A program made the translations under genes and the position numbers. Positions 62,701-64,000 of a DNA stretch of 64,000 nucleotides are shown one piece after another; position 1 is the first letter of the stretch, and each line of letters starts with the position of its first letter. The DNA is from Anolis sagrei (lineage: Eukaryota > Chordata > Lepidosauria > Squamata > Anolidae): the NCBI RefSeq assembly GCF_037176765.1, contig NC_090022.1:77067209-77131208 (forward strand), read 5' to 3'. Below the pieces are notes generated by a model. It was not told the DNA's origin. It saw nothing but the letters and a program-made list of their open reading frames with translations, and did not search any database.

Positions 62701-62757
62701 CCCTTCCTCAGTAATCTCCTTGGGACTTCCAGTTGTTCCAGGAGCTGCCCTATCCCT
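41724..62757 (-). CDS. NSD1: NSD1, H3K36 methyltransferase, 3' half (13 last coding exons)
   Basis: Minus-strand exons: 62757-62614, 61819-61696, 61427-61227, 60636-60457, 59690-59534, 59177-58972, 57121-57009, 56587-56318, 47279-47163, 47073-46932, 46395-46289, 45415-45214 and 43588-41724. They join in frame to 1,275 residues plus stop; the 5' part lies beyond the right edge. Domain order is PHD fingers, PWWP, AWS, SET, post-SET, PHD/C5HCH and a long Pro/Ser tail, matching NSD1 residue by residue through the domains. NSD1 mono- and dimethylates H3K36 in chromatin; loss of function in humans causes Sotos syndrome. NSD2 and NSD3 are excluded by the long tail ending [15 protein letters not shown] and by synteny with RAB24. 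A 9-kb intron inside the SET domain carries a full-length L1. The first exon's acceptor could be AAAG or AAAGAG. Confidence 0.98.
42797..43346 (-). repeat. In-frame 42-nt coding minisatellite in NSD1 tail
   Basis: Thirteen successive periods of a 14-aa unit with consensus PSDKxPSTVALxLQ; one period is 15 aa. Examples are [42 protein letters not shown] and [14 protein letters not shown]. Units near 43000-43250 are nearly alike and those at the ends are more diverged, the usual pattern of a growing array. The reading frame is kept throughout. Confidence 0.92.
43590..45213. other. NSD1 last intron, with Tigger-like fragment
   Basis: 43845-44025 resembles a Tigger-type MITE (GTGGGCCCTTCATATCCATG; CTTGAGCATCTATGGACTCT). 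The rest of the intron is unassigned. Confidence 0.45.
45418..45434 (-). promoter_or_regulatory. NSD1: Poly(C) splice acceptor tract of NSD1
   Basis: Seventeen G on the plus strand read as C17 directly before the AG acceptor of exon 45415-45214. The polypyrimidine tract is therefore almost pure C at its 3' end. Confidence 0.8.
45905..46255 (-). mobile_element. CR1-like LINE 3' fragment, diverged
   Basis: GGGCCATTGAGTCCAACCCT, then AAAGTTCTTGGTAATGTTCA and GGGCAACAGAAACAAGCTCT keep the CR1 order but at lower identity than the other copies. It lies in an NSD1 intron. Confidence 0.6.
46289..56587 (-). CDS. NSD1: NSD1 AWS-SET-postSET catalytic exons
   Basis: Exons 56587-56318, 47279-47163, 47073-46932 and 46395-46289. 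The AWS zinc region has [20 protein letters not shown] and [14 protein letters not shown] begins [20 protein letters not shown] and keeps the cofactor and catalytic motifs [31 protein letters not shown] (NHxxxPNC) and ELTFNYN. Post-SET is CKCGAPNC. All signature residues expected for an active H3K36 methyltransferase are visible. The donor of exon 56587-56318 is GTGTGA, a less usual form. The intron between KRDIKK and GEFVNEYV is about 9.0 kb and hosts the L1. Confidence 0.95.
47650..48060 (-). mobile_element. Tigger fragment followed by L2/L3-type LINE tail
   Basis: 47650-47745 has a Tigger-type end (TGGATACCAAAATCCATGGA). 47759-47795 is (AAT)n, followed by TTTATACCCTGCTCCATCTC and GGGGGACTCGGGGAGGCTTA, a LINE tail in reverse. 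Confidence 0.65.
48557..52243 (-). pseudogene. L1 ORF2 (endonuclease-reverse transcriptase), two stops
   Basis: The apurinic-type endonuclease has [17 protein letters not shown] and LSDHCAL. The reverse transcriptase has [30 protein letters not shown] and the catalytic AFADDLI. A C-terminal Cys-containing region ([18 protein letters not shown]) follows. Two in-frame stops split it into 783-, about 195- and about 248-codon stretches with no shift between them. The first ATG after the preceding stop is at 52243, next to NNINGLNSP, the usual L1 ORF2 start area. Confidence 0.93.
52412..53379 (-). pseudogene. L1 ORF1 (RNA-binding protein), one frameshift
   Basis: Residues from 53379 to 53008 form a Lys/Glu-rich N-terminus and coiled coil ([20 protein letters not shown]). 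A one-base shift in an A-run then leads into the second part (from about 53030), which holds the RRM and C-terminal domain ([35 protein letters not shown]). L1 ORF1p packages the element RNA. The downstream ORF2 begins about 170 bp later. Confidence 0.9.
53455..54150 (-). repeat. Tandem monomers in the L1 5' UTR
   Basis: TGGAGGTGGGGGAGGAA followed by GTTCAAACAGGTCGA recurs at about 53512 and 53796. GCTTCTTCCAATGCCTTTTC and GCTTCTTCCAATTCCTTTTC lie at about 53620 and 53920. That is two units of about 285-300 bp. A third, partial, diverged unit reaches about 54150. Confidence 0.8.
55492..56317. other. NSD1 intron, no recognised feature
   Basis: Unique-looking intron sequence between the L1 and the AWS exon. 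Confidence 0.4.
57009..59690 (-). CDS. NSD1: NSD1 second PWWP domain and linker exons
   Basis: The end of exon 59690-59534 ([10 protein letters not shown]) joins exon 59177-58972 ([20 protein letters not shown], then [20 protein letters not shown]). The aromatic core reads RWWPAE, the family form of PWWP. Exon 57121-57009 follows with a charged helical linker ([15 protein letters not shown]) ending [12 protein letters not shown] domains bind methylated H3K36 nucleosomes and DNA. The sequence is complete and in frame. Confidence 0.9.
57122..58437. other. NSD1 intron, no recognised feature
   Basis: No repeat or exon could be supported here apart from the neighbouring Penelope-like insertion at 58438. 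Confidence 0.4.
58438..58670 (+). mobile_element. Penelope-like element 3' end, 5'-truncated
   Basis: A 233-bp insertion flanked by ACATTCAAG (58429-58437, 58671-58679). It ends with the family sequence GATTCCAGCCATGAAAGCGA then CAACAC and contains CATGGCTATACAGCCCGGAA. It lies in an NSD1 intron, antisense to the gene. Confidence 0.75.
58755..58790 (-). mobile_element. Short SINE 3' fragment
   Basis: TATCGTATCAGGAGCGAACC matches the terminal part of the SINE family at 35313-35570. Confidence 0.45.
59534..61819 (-). CDS. NSD1: NSD1 PHD-finger exons
   Basis: Exons 61819-61696, 61427-61227, 60636-60457 and 59690-59534, preceded by 62757-62614 which ends LKENVCQ. They encode consecutive Cys/His zinc modules: [79 protein letters not shown]. 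All pair as C4HC3-type PHD ligands, and I see no missing ligand. In NSD proteins these fingers recognise histone tails and cofactors and help place the enzyme on chromatin. Confidence 0.93.
59765..59955 (-). mobile_element. L2/L3-type LINE tail, reverse
   Basis: TTTATTTATTTTTATTCCAC, then GGGATCTAGGGTGGCTTGCA. It is diverged and lies in an NSD1 intron. Confidence 0.5.
60689..61090 (+). mobile_element. Penelope-like element 3' end with coding remnant and 12-bp TSD
   Basis: Flanked by TATGGAGACTCA (60677-60688, 61091-61102). The first 120 bp encode the last residues of a Penelope-type reverse transcriptase/GIY-YIG protein ([18 protein letters not shown], then [10 protein letters not shown], ending at TAA near 60811). 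The 3' UTR contains CAGAGGACGCCTGCCATAGA and ACATGGCCATATAGCCCG. It is 5'-truncated and lies in an NSD1 intron, antisense. Confidence 0.85.
61820..62613. other. NSD1 intron, no recognised feature
   Basis: AT-rich intron between the first two NSD1 exons of the window. A short stretch GATCCTGGGAGTTGCAGTCT near 62190 resembles a MITE arm. Confidence 0.35.
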
Positions 62758-63556
62758 CTTTAAAAGGGAGGAAAGTTACATATTTGGACACTTGGATTTC
62801 TACCCATAATCAACCCCCCTTTCCTGGGCTGCAGTTAGTTTGGCTATAAAGCCTTCAGATATTCCTCCAACCTGCTTGCTGAGCTGCATGCAACGCCTCT
62901 AACCCTAATCACACTGCCTGCAGAAGGTGCCTCATGCTGTGGCGCTAACTCTCCTCACATTCCTCCAATTTAAGGTTTCGCTGAGGAAAAGAAAAATTCT
63001 GGACTGTAATACAGTAAAATATATGGGACTGTTCCACTGTCATATCACAGTAAACCTTAATAAAAACATTTATGCTGGGGATACTCATAATAATCAGTGG
63101 GATACCTTGGTATCTTGCCACACAATACAAATCTACTGAATATAAGCCTATTCCAAGAAATGTAATAGCACTTTGATCTAATAACCCCCAGAGACAGAAA
63201 GACAAGGTATGAATGGGATAACAAACTAATTACTTGACTTACAGCAGAGATTTTCAACTGTGTGTGGCCAATCCCATCCCCCCAGACCATTTCCCACAGC
63301 CTATACATCCACAGCATATCCAAAGATTTTATTTTCATTTTTTTCCCTCAAAAAATTGCAGTCATATATCTGGTCTCCAGAGTTAATATCTAATTCAACC
63401 AAGTACACAATTCCATATTCTAGCATGAGACCTTGGGGCTTGTCATCTTGGGTCTGCTGATAGATCACCATAGCCAATCTAGTCTATATTTCTGGAGAAA
63501 CAAATACTTGTGGAAACAGGGACAGAGAAAATCAAAGGTATTCAGCCTAAATGCAG
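62758..63556. other. NSD1 intron at right edge, no recognised feature
   Basis: Intron upstream of the first NSD1 exon of the window. No further exon is found before 64000. Confidence 0.4.
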
Positions 63557-63822
63557 GAGCCCCTGGTGGCACAATGGGCTAAACCCTTGTGCCAGCAGGA
63601 CTGAAGATCGACAGGTTCCAATCTGGGGAGAGCTCGGATGAGCTCCCTCTGTCAGGTCCAGTTCTCCATGCGGGGACATGAGAGAAGCCTCCCGCAAGGA
63701 TGTTAAAACATCAAAACATCTGGGCTTTCCCTGGTCAACGTCCTTGCAGATGGCCAACTCTCTCACACCAGAAGCAACTTGCAGTTTCTCAAGTCACTCC
63801 TGACACACACACACACCAAAAA
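63557..63822 (+). mobile_element. tRNA-derived squamate SINE
   Basis: The head GAGCCCCTGGTGGCACAATG, the B-box-like GGTTCCAATCTGGGGAG, the body GGCCAACTCTCTCACACCAG and an (AC)n tail. Imperfect flanks AGCCTAAATGCAG and AGCCTAAACTCAG (63544-63556, 63823-63835). Confidence 0.88.
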
Positions 63823-64000
63823 AGCCTAAACTCAGAATCGTGCTGGCATTGTAGTATCAATGTCATTTCTTTCTCTTCCCACTCAGCCCTCAAGCCTGCA
63901 GGAAGCATGACTCCTGAGGGTTTCCTTCCTTCAAGTGCAGTTTTCTGAGATGGAGAGGGTGCTGCAAAGGGAGATCTCCTCCACACACCCTTATTGGATT

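Overview
The window is nuclear DNA from a squamate reptile, probably a lizard. The interspersed repeats point this way: Sauria-type tRNA SINEs, CR1 and L2/L3-like LINE tails that end in AAAT or AAT microsatellites, a BovB (RTE) fossil, lizard-type L1, Penelope-like elements, and several hAT, Tigger and mariner elements. The genes have vertebrate exon-intron structure. I cannot name the species from sequence alone.

Four conserved genes lie in the order MXD3(+) - PRELID1(-) - RAB24(+) - NSD1(-). This is the human 5q35 block MXD3-PRELID1-RAB24-NSD1 with gene order and relative orientations kept. MXD3 (4.3-12.4 kb; 6 coding exons, 200 aa) is a MAX-partner repressor. PRELID1 (13.5-21.6 kb; 5 coding exons, 216 aa) is a mitochondrial phosphatidic-acid carrier. 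RAB24 (22.0-30.2 kb; 8 coding exons, 203 aa) is an atypical Rab GTPase. NSD1 (41.7 kb to beyond the right edge) is represented by its last 13 coding exons (1,275 residues), which hold the PHD fingers, second PWWP, AWS-SET-postSET and C-terminal PHD/C5HCH region. Its 5' half lies outside the window. All exon junctions were read by eye; they keep frame and follow GT-AG.

MXD3 and PRELID1 converge and may share a polyadenylation zone near 13.18 kb. PRELID1 and RAB24 diverge from one GC-rich promoter of about 450 bp with ETS-like and GC boxes. RAB24 and NSD1 converge, but about 11.5 kb separates the RAB24 poly(A) signal from the NSD1 stop codon. Part of that gap is probably NSD1 3' UTR and part is transposon debris.

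The main accessory structure is a near full-length L1 (48167-55478, 13-bp target duplication) in sense orientation inside the NSD1 intron that splits the SET domain. Its 5' UTR carries tandem monomers. Other notable structures are a 13-period, 42-nt repeat array inside the last coding exon of NSD1, three Penelope-like insertions with clear target duplications (one with a 5' inversion), four short hAT elements with 8-bp duplications centred on TA, a perfect 45-bp inverted repeat at 35.6 kb, a long inverted-repeat element at 31.6-32.6 kb, a probable solo LTR inside a Tigger-like MITE at 0.6-1.6 kb, and a MITE twice interrupted by retroposons that ends about 14 nt from the PRELID1 exon 1 donor. 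I found no wholly new protein system. The novelty lies in repeat architecture and in the NSD1 tail.
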